Positions 32,759-45,978 of a stretch of DNA of 64,000 nucleotides are shown here, piece by piece. The stretch's first letter is position 1, and the number at the start of each line of letters is the position of its first letter. Origin of the DNA: Rhizopus arrhizus (taxonomy: Eukaryota > Mucoromycota > Mucoromycetes > Mucorales > Rhizopodaceae); assembly GCA_024220505.1 (NCBI GenBank), contig JAKZZE010000029.1, positions 124,001-188,000 of the forward strand, read 5' to 3'. The position numbers were made by a program, and so were the translations under genes. The notes beneath the pieces are model-generated. The model was not told where the DNA came from. It was given only the letters and a program-made list of their open reading frames with translations, and did not search any database.

Positions 32759-34467
32759 TTATAAAATGAAACGAGATAATCCAGGTATTTGGTTTGTTTG
32801 AGGACTTGTTATACCATTTGAATCAGCTTCTGAAAGAAGTGGTCCCACACTTAATTCTTTCCATGATTTCCAAAGTGCACGTACATCTCTTTTGGCTCTT
32901 TCTGAAATCACAATACAAAAGATAGCATCATATCCACCAGCTACTCAACATAAGTCTTCAAGACTAACAAACAGTTTATTGACTTACCTCCTGGAACACC
33001 AGCCATGACAACACCAGGGACTTGCATACAGGCCTCTAATAATTGGGTTTGTTCTTTAGGTTCAATAGGCACATCAGATAATTCACCCATCCTTCTTAAA
33101 AGAGACCGAACACGATTGAATTCGTCATGTAAACCCAACAATTCCACAGCGACTTGATCTTCTGCTGAAGACCACTGATGAAAGAGACGAGATGAACACA
33201 ATTCGATCGTGCTTTTATATTCTTCAGGGCTTTGTTCGGATAAGCGAATCAAGTTACGGAATCTTGCTTCAACCTTCGAATTACATTCGTTCAACTCTGT
33301 CCAAAGTAAACTAGCTAAAAATCTCTTAATATTTTTTCTTTTCTTTTTTTTTTTTTTAAACAAATACCTTCTTCAGACTTAGATTTTTTCCAATTCAATA
33401 CTTTACTAACAAGTGTAGGTGTATGACTACCCGCATCAATATCTGCTAAAACCAAATCAAATCCGGGTGGCAACTTGAATGGAACCACTTGATTATCCCA
33501 TCTACATGTAAAAATGAGATATACTATTCTCCTGCCTTATTTTTTCATACTCTGTATTATCAGCATGCAGTGTATCAAGTAATAACTTGGAATCCACTTG
33601 CTCGTCCTATTACAATTCTTTAGTCTCTATTTTTTGCGTTTTTATAAAGAGTATACCATGATAGGTTTTAAAATAGCTGGATTAAATCGTTTGTAGAGAT
33701 GCGATCCCCAGACGGCCGAAGACACATCGAATCCACTGCCTACTTTACCTTGTGCAAAGCAATGTATAAATTGTGCGACGTTATGGATCCATCTCTTGCT
33801 CATCTCACTCGTCACGTCCTCAATCATACCAAAGTGAAGGAGTAAACCAGCCACAAGAGAGGTGATCAAGGCAGCTGAGCTACCGAGGCCTGTCTTGTGC
33901 ACAGTGGCAAGCGTGGCATGTGTAGAACAGAAGGGATCAAGAGAAGCCAGAGCTTCTGCTGTGTTTGAAAGGTTCTTGGCCTGTAACTGAACTGGATGGT
34001 TAATACCCTACTGTTGTTACCTCTTTCAACGCTACCTGTGGTCTTTGTGAATAAAAATCATTATCACCCACAATGGTAATATTCAAACCAGACTTGAGAA
34101 CATTTTGCACTTTTCGTACACCTTGCTTTTCAACCATCAACTGAAGCGTGAAGCTCAAGGCGGTCTCCACAAACTTGTTGGTACTGTCCAGGGTTCTAAA
34201 ACACGGTGAGCGTTAGGTATTCTATTTTGGTGCTTGTTATTACACTGCTTTCAATTTGAAATCGTCCGTAACAACATAAGTCCAATCGGCTTGTTCAAAT
34301 TGTGGTGAGTGAACAGAAATGTGGTTGGGTTTGGATTGTGCTTGGATGATGGTATAAAAACGACTTGAGGTACTCACGACACATCCCCAAAAAGCTTGTT
34401 CAAGTACCAAATAACCTCCAGTCACCAAGACTTTTCCAGGTGCAGATGTGATGGTGCAAGATGTCAT
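32759..34467 (-). CDS. ERG8: Phosphomevalonate kinase (ERG8)
   Basis: Phosphorylates phosphomevalonate in the cytosolic mevalonate pathway to sterols and isoprenoids. It begins MTSCTITSAPGKVLVTGGYL (GHMP kinase N-terminal motif). The ATP loop KTGLGSSAALITSL lies near 33890, then GKVGSGFDVSSAVWGSHLY, the diagnostic region of fungal phosphomevalonate kinase, and near the C-terminus GVVMAGVPGG followed after an intron by YDAIFCIVISERAK. Several short introns (for example near 34230, 34010, 33640, 33520, 33360). The stop at 32759-32761 is 16 bp from the stop of the convergent Cdc50 gene, so their 3' UTRs must overlap. Confidence 0.93.
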
Positions 34468-36080
34468 TGTAAAAAAAAATAGAGACCATCATCGCGTAAC
34501 TTTTTTTTTTTTATAAAAAGATGTGCTGAGATTAAAACATTTCATGTTTGTGCAGTAGACAGAACAATGATCATCCTCTTTATGCAGTGTTGTGTAGCCT
34601 TCTCCTTTTTTTTTTTTAAAAAAAAAAAACATATATTTAGACTGTGCTCACTGCTCACTATGAAGCGAATTCTGAAATGAATGCCAAAAAGTTATGCAAA
34701 AATTCCCATGTGTCCATGTTCATTGTGAAAATGATTGCAAAGCATGGGTGTTCCTGTATCCAGTTTGTAAGTACACAAAGACGATAGTAGATGCAGCCCA
34801 TCTCTACAAACAAAAGAACAGAGGCCTGAATTTTAAGAGCAGTCAATGTCTTTTTTTTTTGGTAGCACACATGAAACTAGTTGAGAGGGAATCATGAACA
34901 GCGAATACGTTTGTTTTCTGTTCTTTGTGATCCAGATTGCTTCCTTTTCACTAGGCACATTCTCTTGTGATCAACAGGGCGATTTTGAAGAATTGCAATG
35001 TAAAACAAGGGCAAAAATTTGACAAACTTTACAAGCCTTTTCAAATAGTCTATCTTTGAGCCAATTTGATGACTGACAGTCAAGGAGAAACAAAGTATGT
35101 CAAATGAAAACGATTCCACTTTGATACAATAACCTATGCTCCCTTAAAGCGATGGAATTCAGGGGGAGTCTGTGGTCGGTAGTTTGGGTATCGATAGCCT
35201 TGGGCATTTTGGTGTACTGTCATTGATTTGTCTCGAGCAAAACAAACGTGTGATTGCTTTTGAGCTTGGTCATGACACGATCTCAATACTGCTTTGTACT
35301 TGATCTGAATGATTTGTCTGAGGCATGTAGTAGTAGCAAAAGGTATCCATAGTAGGAAAGAGGATGAATCCTATCTTCACTCGAGCTTGAAAGCCTTACC
35401 TATTTATGTTGTAAGATGCAATTTATCAAGAGAATAACTCAAGTCATACCCCAACTCTGAAATATAAAATGTAATACGAACTTATATAAGAAAACTTTTA
35501 AATTAACTTTGTAAAATTCCACCTTAAAATACATAAATTATAATCCACAAAAGACTGTTTGATAGGACAAATTTTTCTATGCTCATGTAGAGATGCTGTA
35601 TCAATGTAGCCCAAAAGCTTAAATTGAATTGGGTCAGTTCAACCTTAAACCAACGTTCGATTTTTTTTTTAATCATGAAAAATGCAGTTTTTGATGATTG
35701 ATCGTAAGTTGGTGCCTGTTTGATGATTGATTGCGTAGTAGCTTTAATTGGATATAGAAGCATCTATGATTGCTAAATGACGAAATCATGATTATTCGAA
35801 ACATATACATCTTTGATCGCTTTAATAAAGAGCTTAGGCAAGAACAATCATCGATTGAATGTCACATAAAAGAGTTGATTGACAGGAAATCATCTTTTTC
35901 AATTCGGGTGTACATGACTCATATCAAACAGGAAACAAGTACAAGGGTATATCTTTGTGACCTATTTCGTCATGTATCATTTATGCCGCCCTACCAAATA
36001 AATAAAAGCTTGTAGGATAAAATGAAAAAGTCGAAATACACATTATTTCCTCTCTTTTTTTTTAAAAAATAATAAAAATC
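34468..36080. other. 1.6-kb intergenic region, no gene recognised
   Basis: Contains poly(T) and poly(A) runs (34500, 34600-34630) and short open frames without recognisable features. A moderately GC-richer stretch at 35150-35290 has no clear reading frame. It separates the head of ERG8 from the head of the peroxidase gene, so it should hold both promoters. Confidence 0.5.
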
Positions 36081-36898
36081 ATGTCAAGATTATACGAATT
36101 AACAGTCAAGACGATTACCGGCCAAGATTGGCAACTGGGTGCTTTGAAAGGAAAGGTAAAAGAGGATAGGGTTGAATAAAGTAAAAGCTAAGAGACATAA
36201 AGGTGGTTCTTTTTGTAAACGTGGCTTCTAAATGTGGATTTGCTAAACAATACCATGAATTGGAAAACCTTTATAGTAAATATAAAGACCAAGGGTTTGA
36301 AGTAATTGGCGTACCTTGTAATCAATTCAATAATCAAGGTAAAAAAAAAATCATACGCTGTAACAAAATGAACACAATAAGCTCATGTTTAATAAAAAAA
36401 AAAATATAGAACCTGGAAGTGGAGAAGGTACATGTTGAGGCATAACAGGGGGGAGGGGAAAGCAATAAGAGACTAAACATCAACTTGGAATCATAGAAAT
36501 CTTGAAGCTTGTGAAGGAAAAATACAATGTGAACTTTCCTTTACTTGAGAAACAGTAAGCTTTTTAAATCATCGATTCCAAAAGAAATCTAATATGAAAA
36601 CAAGGGATGTCAATGGTTCTAATGAATCACCACTTTATAAGTTTTTAAAAGAATCAAAATCTGGTATACTTGGGTAAGTAGAGCTAAACTGTTTTGAATT
36701 ATATCATCCATTCATTCTTTATTCTAGACTTCATGTCGTTAAATGGAATTTTGAGGTACTTTTCCCTTACAAAACAGTCTTCAAAAGCTAACTCGATTTT
36801 AGAAATTCTTGGTGGATCGTTCAGGTCATGTTGTTCACCGTTATTCTTCAATGACAGATCCTCATTCGATTGCACCTGAAATTGAAAAATTATTATAA
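36081..36898 (+). CDS. Glutathione peroxidase-like thiol peroxidase (Cys type)
   Basis: Reduces peroxides, in fungi usually with thioredoxin. Exon 1 (36081-36155) gives [15 protein letters not shown]. After a 47-bp intron comes [17 protein letters not shown] with the peroxidatic Cys in place of selenocysteine. [18 protein letters not shown] (resolving and Gln region) spans an intron, then [34 protein letters not shown] and [20 protein letters not shown], which holds the conserved Trp and Asn. It ends IEKLL at 36898. Six small introns in 818 bp. The Cys, Gln, Trp, Asn catalytic set is complete. Confidence 0.92.
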
Positions 36899-36961
36899 GG
36901 GAAATAAATTTTTATTTTTTTTTTGCTTGAATTTTTTTTTTTTTTTTTTTTTTCCTGCAGC

Positions 36962-37914
36962 ATGGTTTCTAAACAAACCTTGACAATCATTGGTTTACAA
37001 CTGACCGTGTATGGTCTTGAAGAATATAAAAAATTACCAGAAGCCTATCCTGCTTCGATCATGTTTGCTTTACACGGCCGACTTCGTAGGTTTTCATGAT
37101 GACATTGATGCCTGTCTAATGAGGACGAATAGAGAATCAGTCTTCTGTGGGCCCTTTATGTGAAAAGCTCTGCTGGCTCAATGACCACAAAGACTTTGCC
37201 AAACGTCACCTGATCGTCGTCAGCTTCGACAGTCCGAACCATGGCAGTCGACTGGTGGACGAGGCGGCCAACTATGGCTGGAAGGAAAAGGGGAAGGAGA
37301 ACGAGCGACATGGGTTGGACATGTGGAGTATGCTGTACGGCACCTCCCGTACGGTGTCTGAGTTGATGGATGTCATCGAACACTATCTGTTTGGACCCTT
37401 GGAGCGTCCCCGTGTCGAGACCTGGGGCGTGGTTGGGTTCTCGATGGGTGGCCATGCTTCGTTTCTGGCTGCGGCTGAAGGTACAGAACCTGTTCACCGA
37501 CGCTGACTAATTCCCTCTTCAGATCCTCGTCTCTCGGTCGCGATCCCTATCGTCGGCACCTCTGACTTTCTGGCCTTGATGACCGACCGCCTGAAGGAAA
37601 ACGGGCTGTCGGCCGAGACCTGTCTACCGAGCCTTTTCTGTCACACTGTGGCTCTCAAGACGGCCAACCTTCACGAACGATTGAAATCAACCCATCTGCT
37701 GATCATCAACGGACAGGAGGACCGGTTGGTCAAGGCCGAGTTCAATGAGCCACTCGTTCGTCAGTTGCACAAGATCCATCAAGGGAAAGAAGGTGTGGAT
37801 TGGATGTATCGTGTGCTGCCTAATGTAGGTCATGCATGGTGTCCTGAGATGACCGAACTCTGTATGAATTGGACGGATCAGTGGATGTTGAAAAGAGAAA
37901 AAGGAAAGTTATAA
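36962..37914 (+). CDS. Alpha/beta hydrolase (serine hydrolase) of unknown substrate
   Basis: Starts MVSKQTLTIIGLQLTV at 36962. Two introns (about 37089-37130 and 37480-37522) are removed. Features in order: a strand with FALHGRL (HG oxyanion loop), SFDSPNHGSR, the nucleophile elbow GFSMGGHAS, LLIINGQEDRLV with the probable acid, and NVGHAWCPEM with the catalytic His. About 285 residues, no signal peptide. Base composition is clearly more GC-rich than the flanks, unlike the other host genes. It starts only 63 bp after the peroxidase stop on the same strand. Confidence 0.85.
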
Positions 37915-38995
37915 ATAAAAGAGGTAAACGAGGGTGAATCATTCACTCGTGGGCTGTGAACGCTGCCATCCATGGCTTATCTTCAACACTGTCCTCATCC
38001 ATTTGTCCCCCCCCCCTCCTTTTTTTTAAACCCTTCCTGCCTGTGAGATCCATCTCAATCCTTTCTTCTTCACTGTACATTCATCATCCAAGCAGGGGGT
38101 TTGTCGCATGTCTTTGCAGTTCAAACCTACCTGAGGAAGCCTCGATCAAAGAGGATGAGGTGAGCAAGGTTCTCAAGCGATGGCATGGATCCGCATCCAA
38201 TTGAACCTTTCAAAGAACAGGATCGCCTCTCTCTAAAGAAAGTAGAAAATATCCCCATGCGCAAGAGCACGGGGGGCAAGATGAACAAAGAGCTGCCAGG
38301 GTTGGATGCGGATCATTTTCCCTTGTGTCTCTTCACGTAGCACGACTGATTTGACTTTTCCGATTGGACTGAATGGATGCTATTTTTTATGTGTTCTTCA
38401 AGAGAGCTCGAGAAAAGAAGGTGGGTAGGATGATGTTGGGTTGTATTGGATCTTGTCAAAAACAGAAATACCCTTCACAATTCAAAAGAGAGAGAGAGCT
38501 CCTGACGAATGGGCATTTTGTGGTGTAAAAGAGTCACTGTTCATCCTCCGAATCAACCCTTACTGCGACTGTTGAATCAAGGGTTAGCGGAGGCCTGTAC
38601 AGACCGAATCCTCCTCCTTCTCTTTCCCTCCCGTCTTCCCATCTTACCCGGTAGAAAAAACAGTACAGTGTCCTGACGATCGTTTGTCTTTGAAAACACA
38701 ACCGAGTTTTCTCACGCTCATTGATTTCTGATGAGATTCTGAATGTTGCAAGATCTATGCCTGTACCACCCCAGATTCAATTGTCTTGTTCCGATCGAGT
38801 GAAGCATGATTCAGTTTGACTCAAAAAATTTTCCTTTTTAAATTTTTTTTTTTTTTCAATTTTCTTTTTTAGTCACTTTATCTTAAAGATTTATATTTCA
38901 GGTTGGTTTCATTTAAAGCAGAATCAGACAAGCAAGTAAAGATCCACTGGTTTGATAAAACGGGAACTGTATTGATCTCTTGTTTATCTTAGGCC
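37915..38995. other. Intergenic region with a small GC-richer open frame
   Basis: An open frame of 51 codons (38186-38341, MDPHPIEPFKEQ to HFPLCLFT) lies in a GC-richer stretch. No domain, no obvious splice partners and no family are recognised, so it is not called as a gene. Upstream of the transporter there is a pyrimidine-rich tract near 38850. Confidence 0.35.
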
Positions 38996-40174
38996 ATGCC
39001 CAATGGTGGAAACAACTTGAAAAGTAGCAGTGATATTTCACTGGAATCCAATGGGACAAAAGACGATGTGAGTCTTGAAAAGACAGTGACCGGTAATGAA
39101 GCATGTGGATTGGATAGCTTAATAACATGATAAGCAGATACAGAAAGAGATCAGAAATCATTCGAGGAAGGATGTGATGGTGGTTATGGATGGTTTGTTG
39201 TACTGGGATCCTTTATGGTTCAAATCACCAGTTTTGGTGTTATATCCAGTTGGTAAGTTCAATTGAACGTCTGCAGACCCTGACTGATCATCCTCTTTAG
39301 GGGTAACCAAAAAGGAGAGGGGGGGGGAAAGCATAGGCTGGAGAGACATACTGATGTTTGGTTTAGGTGTCATGCAGGATTATTATCATCAACATTATTT
39401 TAGCAGTGATCCTAAAAGTTTGGTGAACCTTAGTTTCGTTGGCACGTTGGCCTTGATCTTTAGTTATGGGCTGAGTCCGATTGTACAGGTCTGTACGTCT
39501 ATCTATGGTGTGCGGGCCATCATGATGGTGGGTACCTTGCTGATTGTCATTTCGCTGGAAATGGCCGGATTTGCCACACAGGTACTTGGATGATCCTATC
39601 GACAGCAGACTCACTTGTTTTGATGATAGGTTTGGCATCTGTATCTTACCCAAGGTGTCTTGTTTGGCATTGGGGCCTCGTGCATGTATGTCACCGTGAT
39701 GGCCGTGACCCCTCAGTGGTTTACGAGAAACCGGGGGATCGCGTTAGGCATCGTGGCAGGTGGATCTGGTATGGGTGGTTTGGTCATTCCGCTGATTTAT
39801 ACCTCCATCAACCAAAGGTTGGGTTCCGGATGGACCTACCGTATCATGGGTTTCATCTGTCTGGCGTGTGATGTACTTGCTTGCGTCTTTGTCAAGGAAC
39901 GTGAAAAGAAGCGAGAGAGAAAGAGGTTGAGGGAGATTGTTCAGTTGGATGTCTTGAAGAATTTCAACTTTTTGCTGTTTTCGGTAGGATCTGATATTGC
40001 CTTGCTGGGTTATTTTGTTCCCTTGTTTTTTGTACCTTGTAAGTGATGGATCATGTTTGTGGCCTTTGCTGATTTCTGTATAGCGTATGCTTCTTACCTT
40101 GGTCTGTCTGAATCCCAAGGTTCTTCTCTTGTTTCCGTAGCTTCGGCCATGAACTTTGTGGGTCGTTTGGCGGC

Positions 40175-40218
<44 letters not shown>

Positions 40219-40648
40219 AGTTGGGTATTGAGACAGATTGAATAGTTTATTAGGTGATCGTATCGGTCAATTGAATTCAAACATCATCTTTACAATCATC
40301 TCTGCACTCAGTAACTTCTTGATCTGGACCTTTGCTTATTCTTACAACTCTCTGATGGGCTTCATGGTTGTCTATGGGTTCTTTTGTGGATCTTATTTTG
40401 CACTCATGTCCAATATTTCCGCCAATTTACTTGGCATGGCCAAGTTTCCCTCCGGTCTTTCCTTCTTACTGTTGATTAATATTGTGTCTGTGTTTGGATC
40501 GAATATATCGAGTGCGATCGAGGCTGGTGTTTCAAGTGAGCCTTATTTCTCTTACAAGATGTTTGCGGGTGTCGCCTACCTTTTGGGATCCTTGATCTTG
40601 ATCGTCTTGAAATTGAGACTTGACAGGAATCCATTTGCAAAGGTTTAA
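38996..40648 (+). CDS. Major facilitator transporter, monocarboxylate (MCT/MCH) type
   Basis: Start ATG at 38996 (MPNGGNNLKS). After an intron at 39094-39138 the family start is seen: DGGYGWFVVLGSFMVQITSF (MCT motif DGGWGW-like) and SSWGVMQDYY. Twelve hydrophobic segments follow, including GASCMYVTVMAVTPQWFTRN and GLVIPLIYTSINQRLG, with a basic central loop (KEREKKRERKRLRE). The C-terminal half has NFVGRLAAGLLGDRIGQL. The product probably moves a monocarboxylate or related solute at the plasma membrane. Introns near 39585, 40040 and 40180 (the last with a 36-base A run). The SSW/GVM junction needs a 2-nt exon (39301-39302), see findings. Confidence 0.9.
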
Positions 40649-40978
40649 ATAAAGTCCGATACTATTTATAGTACATCTGCTCTTTTTTAAAGACAATTAT
40701 AAATAAGCATTCAAAGAGAACGTTTAAGTTCATATTTTTTTTAAAAAACTTGTACATTTTATTACACGAATATACAAAAAAAAAGGAATGGGGGAAGGGT
40801 TTTATACATGATTTATTATTGGCAGCAGAAAAAAAAAAAGGGGGGGGGGAAGAAGAAGATAGAAAAATAGAGTACAAAGACATAAAAAAGGGGGGAGAGG
40901 ATTACTTTTAAAGCATAGAGGTGTGCATATGTGTGTATCATAAAATGCATAATTTACAAGGAAAAAGGAATGTGGAAT

Positions 40979-41332
40979 TTATCTTTTGGAAATGAAATTT
41001 TTGTTTTGTAGAGTTTTAAATCTTCCCCAGCAACATCCTCTTGATCGGTGTGGTAGATGAGTAGCAGAGATCATGGCCCATGATAGACCTTGATCGTATC
41101 CTAATCTTAACAAGTCATCTTCTTCTGGTGTCCAAGGTGTTCTGGTTTGAGTATAAGTCGGACGTCGATCGGATCCAGTGAGGCGTCTTTGGTGTGTAGG
41201 TAGTTCGGTACTGGTACTGGGTGAACTGCAGACACTACTTTGACATGAATTGATTCGTTCAGAGTGATAGAGTTCTGATAATTGAAAGGTATTTGGTTCA
41301 CAAGGTTGACATAATATATAATTTATCTTCAT
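40979..41332 (-). CDS. Small Myb/SANT-like DNA-binding protein
   Basis: 117 residues, single exon as read. A Ser/Pro/Thr-rich N-terminal part is followed by one Myb-like repeat: TPWTPEEDDLLRLGYDQG, LSWAMISATHLPHRSRGCCW and GRFKTLQNK, with the spaced Trp residues and a helix-turn-helix pattern. It ends FISKR. Probably a nuclear DNA-binding protein. One repeat only; further exons upstream were not seen. Convergent with the MFS gene (about 330 bp apart). Confidence 0.75.
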   Translation of the reverse strand: MKINYILCQPCEPNTFQLSELYHSERINSCQSSVCSSPSTSTELPTHQRRLTGSDRRPTYTQTRTPWTPEEDDLLRLGYDQGLSWAMISATHLPHRSRGCCWGRFKTLQNKNFISKR

Positions 41333-43866
41333 TACAGCTATTTTTATGATTAGTTTAAATAAGCTATCAACATGATTTTATTTACCAGACATAGTGTTAC
41401 AATCTTTCTAAATAATACAAAAAAAAAGGGGGGAGAGGGAAAAGAGGAAATAGTTTTAAAAAAAAAAGAGAAAGAAAAGAGAGAAAGTAATGGTTTATAT
41501 AATATGAACGATAAGGAGAAAAAGAGAAAGAAAGTAAGAGAGAGTGAGAGAGATGAAATGCAGACGGATGCTGATTCCTGAAAAGGAGGGAGGGTGGGGA
41601 AATAAATGATGTGTACTTGAATGTGATCTACCGTACACGAAATGAATAGGGTGTTCTTAATCACATGAAACTTGTATGAATTAATATAAATAGGCTTATT
41701 ATAGGCTTTAATGTATGCATTGTAACCGATAGACGAAGGGATATGTCCCTTTTTCTTTCTTAGACCTTGAATGATGGCTTACCTTTGTGTATGGCTCATG
41801 TTTTGATAAGAATAAAACGACTAAATGTCAAAATAAACTTAAAGGGGAGAGAGGGGGAAGAATTGATTTTGCTGTCATGATTGACATTCAGTGTAACGCA
41901 CATATTTTTATAAAGTAATTTCTCCTCATTTAGTGACAAATGCACCTTGGGCTGAACCTTATTTGATGGTGCAAGGGAGGGCCCTGAAAAGAGAATGTTT
42001 TTTTTTATTTGATATTTTATTCCTTCAATACATGAAACTATTCTAAAAAGTTTATTTAATCTAAACCTGAACAGATAAAGAGAATCCTTTTAAGGATAAA
42101 ATAATTCATAAAAAAAGTAAATGGTATGCATCGCATAGCAGTGATTCATGTATCATATGAAAATTCGTATTCCTCACTCACTCACTCACTCTTCTCTTCT
42201 CTATCTCTCTCTTCTCTATCTCACTCTTATTCAACACGTATTCTTTTCTTAGTCTAGCACAAACTGTACTCTTCTTTTTTTTCAATTCTATTTATGCGCA
42301 GTAGTGAAAGCCTATTTGATATGCAACATGCAGTGATTACATATACTCACATAATAAACAAGAAAAGGAAAAAAAAATACTTTTGGAAACATATCCCCTA
42401 TCTTGTTCATCGTTGAATGATTAGTCAAAAGCACAAGTTGTGAAAAAAGGTATCAAACAAATAAATTGACCTCTTTTGATTACTATCAAGCCTATTTAGG
42501 GATTTCAAGCTATTGTTTCAAATGATGCATTTTGACAGTGGCTATTTTGCTTATTGCAGTATTCATGACAGTTGTAAAGCAAAAAGATGGTATAGAAACC
42601 TAAACAGTGTAAGCCAAAAAATTGAATATGAGCTATCCATGAAATCTATTGAGTTCATTATTTCTATTAAAATAACAAGAGGGTCTTGCCGTCAAACTAA
42701 ACATTTCATAGAATTAAGCACAAGAATTCATTCTTTACGCCACAGACTCCTTTTGGTATTCTTTGATATTTGTTTATAAACACTTGACTTTATCTTGTTT
42801 CTTTATTCCCTACCCAGGTTGATAAAGTACACGCGAGAGAGAGAGGAGGAGGGGGATAGGATGTGATTAGGAAGATGATTTGATTCATTGGACAATAAGG
42901 TCTTTTTTTTTATAAACCAAGATCATGTTCACACTGACCACCAAAGAATAATTCATGATCGCCAACGGATCACAACCACAGAGACCTCTTGTCTGCTTTG
43001 TTCCTTTCCATCATTTGACGACAGGATGACTTCATTCGATGACATGAGCTGTATTTGTTCTAGCCAACCCCATCCGGACGAAATCTGGTCCGGGGATGGA
43101 CTGGTACTTTTGTCAAAGGGAATGTGATCATCGGGCTCAGTCGAGACTACCCATGTTTAGCCCAGTAGATCATGTTTATAAAGCTGGGTTCATAAGCATG
43201 CAAAATTCATTGTCTATCAAGAGAGCAAGCGGTGGTCATCTTAAACAAGACTCCCTCCAAGTTTGTTATCGAGACTTTCTATTTTTATTCATTCGATTCT
43301 AGAGTTCATTATTGATGTTTGGTTTTGTTAAGATCAAGTAGGGTTCATATCTTTCTGAGGATTATCAGCCTCATGTTTCCTTCCTAGTTGAATCAGATAA
43401 GCAGGCTGTTTAAGAAAATAGACGAGTCTTTGGATAGGGCAAGTGATCCACAACGTCAAAGCAAACGATAGGAACACAGTCACTCGTATCAAAAAGGACC
43501 TTGCCATCACCTAAAAGGTCAACTGTCTACTGAAGAAGCAAGAGCACAGCCTGTTTTTATCTCTTCTTGCTTCGTTTTCAGTCTCTTTCATTCATCGTCA
43601 TACAATAACAGAGCAAGAGAAAGATGGGGGCTCATTCTAAATAAATATAGGGTCGACATGGCCTGTAAATTGAACTGGTTCTCAGGACTTGACATGGGCC
43701 AGGCAGGCATTTTTATCCTAAGTGACTTGAACAGATGATATTCTCATCCTTGTACTTTATTGTCAAGAGCATGATGATCTCTGCCTTATACAGTCTCAAA
43801 AAGAATACATTAACGACATATAAAACAATCAAGGTAGGATACGCACCGAATAGCTTGCTTGATGAG

Positions 43867-43903
<37 letters not shown>

Positions 43904-43904
43904 A
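41333..43904. other. 2.6-kb region without a recognised gene
   Basis: Contains a purine-rich A/G tract at 41418-41560, a CTCACT/CTCTTCT microsatellite at 42175-42230, and a 28-base A run at 43871-43898. A slightly GC-richer part at 42950-43280 has short open frames without recognised domains. Nothing supports a confident gene call. Confidence 0.5.
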
Positions 43905-45978
43905 AGAGAATGATTATAGACAATAAAAGACAAATGGTGGATCTAAAGAGGAAATAAGGTCATGACAGCATCAATTCTTTATCTATTGAAACAAAAACAA
44001 AAGCGATAGCTAAAGGAATCTCTATAAGAGAAGTATATCTGGTAGTTGACTATGCAACAATGAACAGTGATACTCAGTACATGAATATGTGTAGAGTAGG
44101 TCAAGTCGAGGTAAGTGACACAAGATGATGAAAATGGGAAAAGACAGTTGTAAATGTTTAGTCATTGTATGTACATGACTTGATACAAGACGATGCTTTA
44201 AACAAATGATCTATCAACAAATAAATAAAAGAGAAGAGAAGAGGAAGAGAAGAAGAAAAAGAGACTTTGTGTTTATTGGATTACCTTTGATGTTGAAATG
44301 ATGGAGTTGCACAAAGATGGCTTAGTAATACGTCTTTATTTGCTCCTTTCTCTCTCTTTTTTCTTCTTTACCATGCGTGTTTATCCCATGTTCTTTTTAC
44401 ACAAGCAAAAAGCTTACTTTACAGCCAAAGACATAAACAGTCAAGTGTAGCCATAGACATCTCTAAAGGATCTTCTTTCCATTAATCTGTCAACAGTTGA
44501 AAACAAGCAAACAATCGACGAAAGCAAGTCTATGAAAGATGTTACCAGACCTATTCTTCCTATACGAAAAGCAGTTTAGAGAAGCTCAACAAACAGACTA
44601 GTAACTACACATCAAGCAAAGAGGAATGAGAAGGAAAAAGAAAGAGGAGCGATAGAAAAGCCTTAGTTCAGGAATACAGACGCTTGTCTACTGAAATCAC
44701 CACACAATTTGAAGCAAACAAAAATAGAAATAGAAGTATAGAGAACAGAGAGATAGCAGTAGACAATACTTTAAGCATAATGCAATCCCAGTCAACAAAA
44801 GTAGGAGATGGGATAATAGTAAATAGAAAGGAAATAGTATGAATGGATAACGCTATGAAGAAGAAAGAGAAAAAGAAGAAAAAGATGATGATGATGATGA
44901 AAGTATGTGCTATATCATTATAAACAAAGAAAGGTCATGGATCATAGATAGAATTCTGTATGCTTTTGAATCCAAGTAGAGTAAAGGACAAACTATCTAA
45001 GAAAGAAAGAGAGCAGAGACATGAAAAACAAGAGCAAGAAGACAGCAAAGGAATGGTTTATTTGGAAGAGAGAGAAAAAGAGAGAGAGAAAGAGGACTGT
45101 GCTTGTGAAAGTGATTGTGTGATAGATCAACCATGGGTGCATATATATATATATATATGGATCTAGTCAAGATCCACTTACTATGGCAATACTATGAAAT
45201 TAGGAGAGATACAAGACTATGTGTACATAATTTCACCATGACAACCAGTTACTCACAATTCAACATCAATGCTGATCATCCAATGGCAAGTTTACATGAC
45301 AAGATATGATACAGTAATAGACAAAAGTCATCGTGTATAGCTTATCCTCTATTGCCTATAATGGACATAGCCATGCTATACATGCTTATTATTCATGTAT
45401 GTCAAGCAAGGTAAGAAGTGATGGAACAAGTAATAAGACAGTGGGGTCAGTTACTATGAGACTGTTCAATGACAATCTTAAGGTCTTACACTTGATCAAT
45501 CTATATCTTTTTTAATAAATCCCCATTTACAAAGACATTCCTTGTACTATTTCTCTATGTTATTTATATATGCGGCTTAGTTGCTTTTCATGTACACAAA
45601 AGGCTGTTTGAGAGGGTTTTTATAAGATACTGTAAAGCTTTATCAATAGTGAATCAAGCATTCCGATGTAAACTAATTAGTCTATAAAAAAAAAAGCGAA
45701 AGCACAAACAAAGCCATGTTCTCCATTCTACACTATTCTGGCACAGTGACTAGAGGATGTGAAGAAAAGTGTCTTTGTAACCTAAAGAATGACCAAGAAA
45801 AGGGAGGAAAATAAGGATACCCCATAAATGGAAATAAGGTCAAGTACGATCATGAATAAACTAATCTCCGACAAGGTCAGTATCCTTCACGTGATCTTAT
45901 CTGTCATTGACGGACAATGAAATCAATTAAGGCACATTGTGGTCGATCCTTTTTCTTTGTTCTCTCTTTCTCTTCTTT
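43905..45978 (+). repeat. Left arm of a 2.1-kb inverted repeat
   Basis: Reverse complement of 51453-53590 with scattered substitutions and small indels. Begins directly right of a 28-base A run. The last 68 bp (45911-45978, from CGGACAATGAAATCAATT) also form the ends of the core repeat unit. No coding sequence recognised; an AGAGAAAG-rich stretch and an (AT)n run near 45141 are present. Confidence 0.9.

Noticed and set aside
38186..38341. Small gene MDPHPIEP...
   Set aside because: Only 51 codons, no domain, no conserved partner in the window. Left as part of the intergenic entry.
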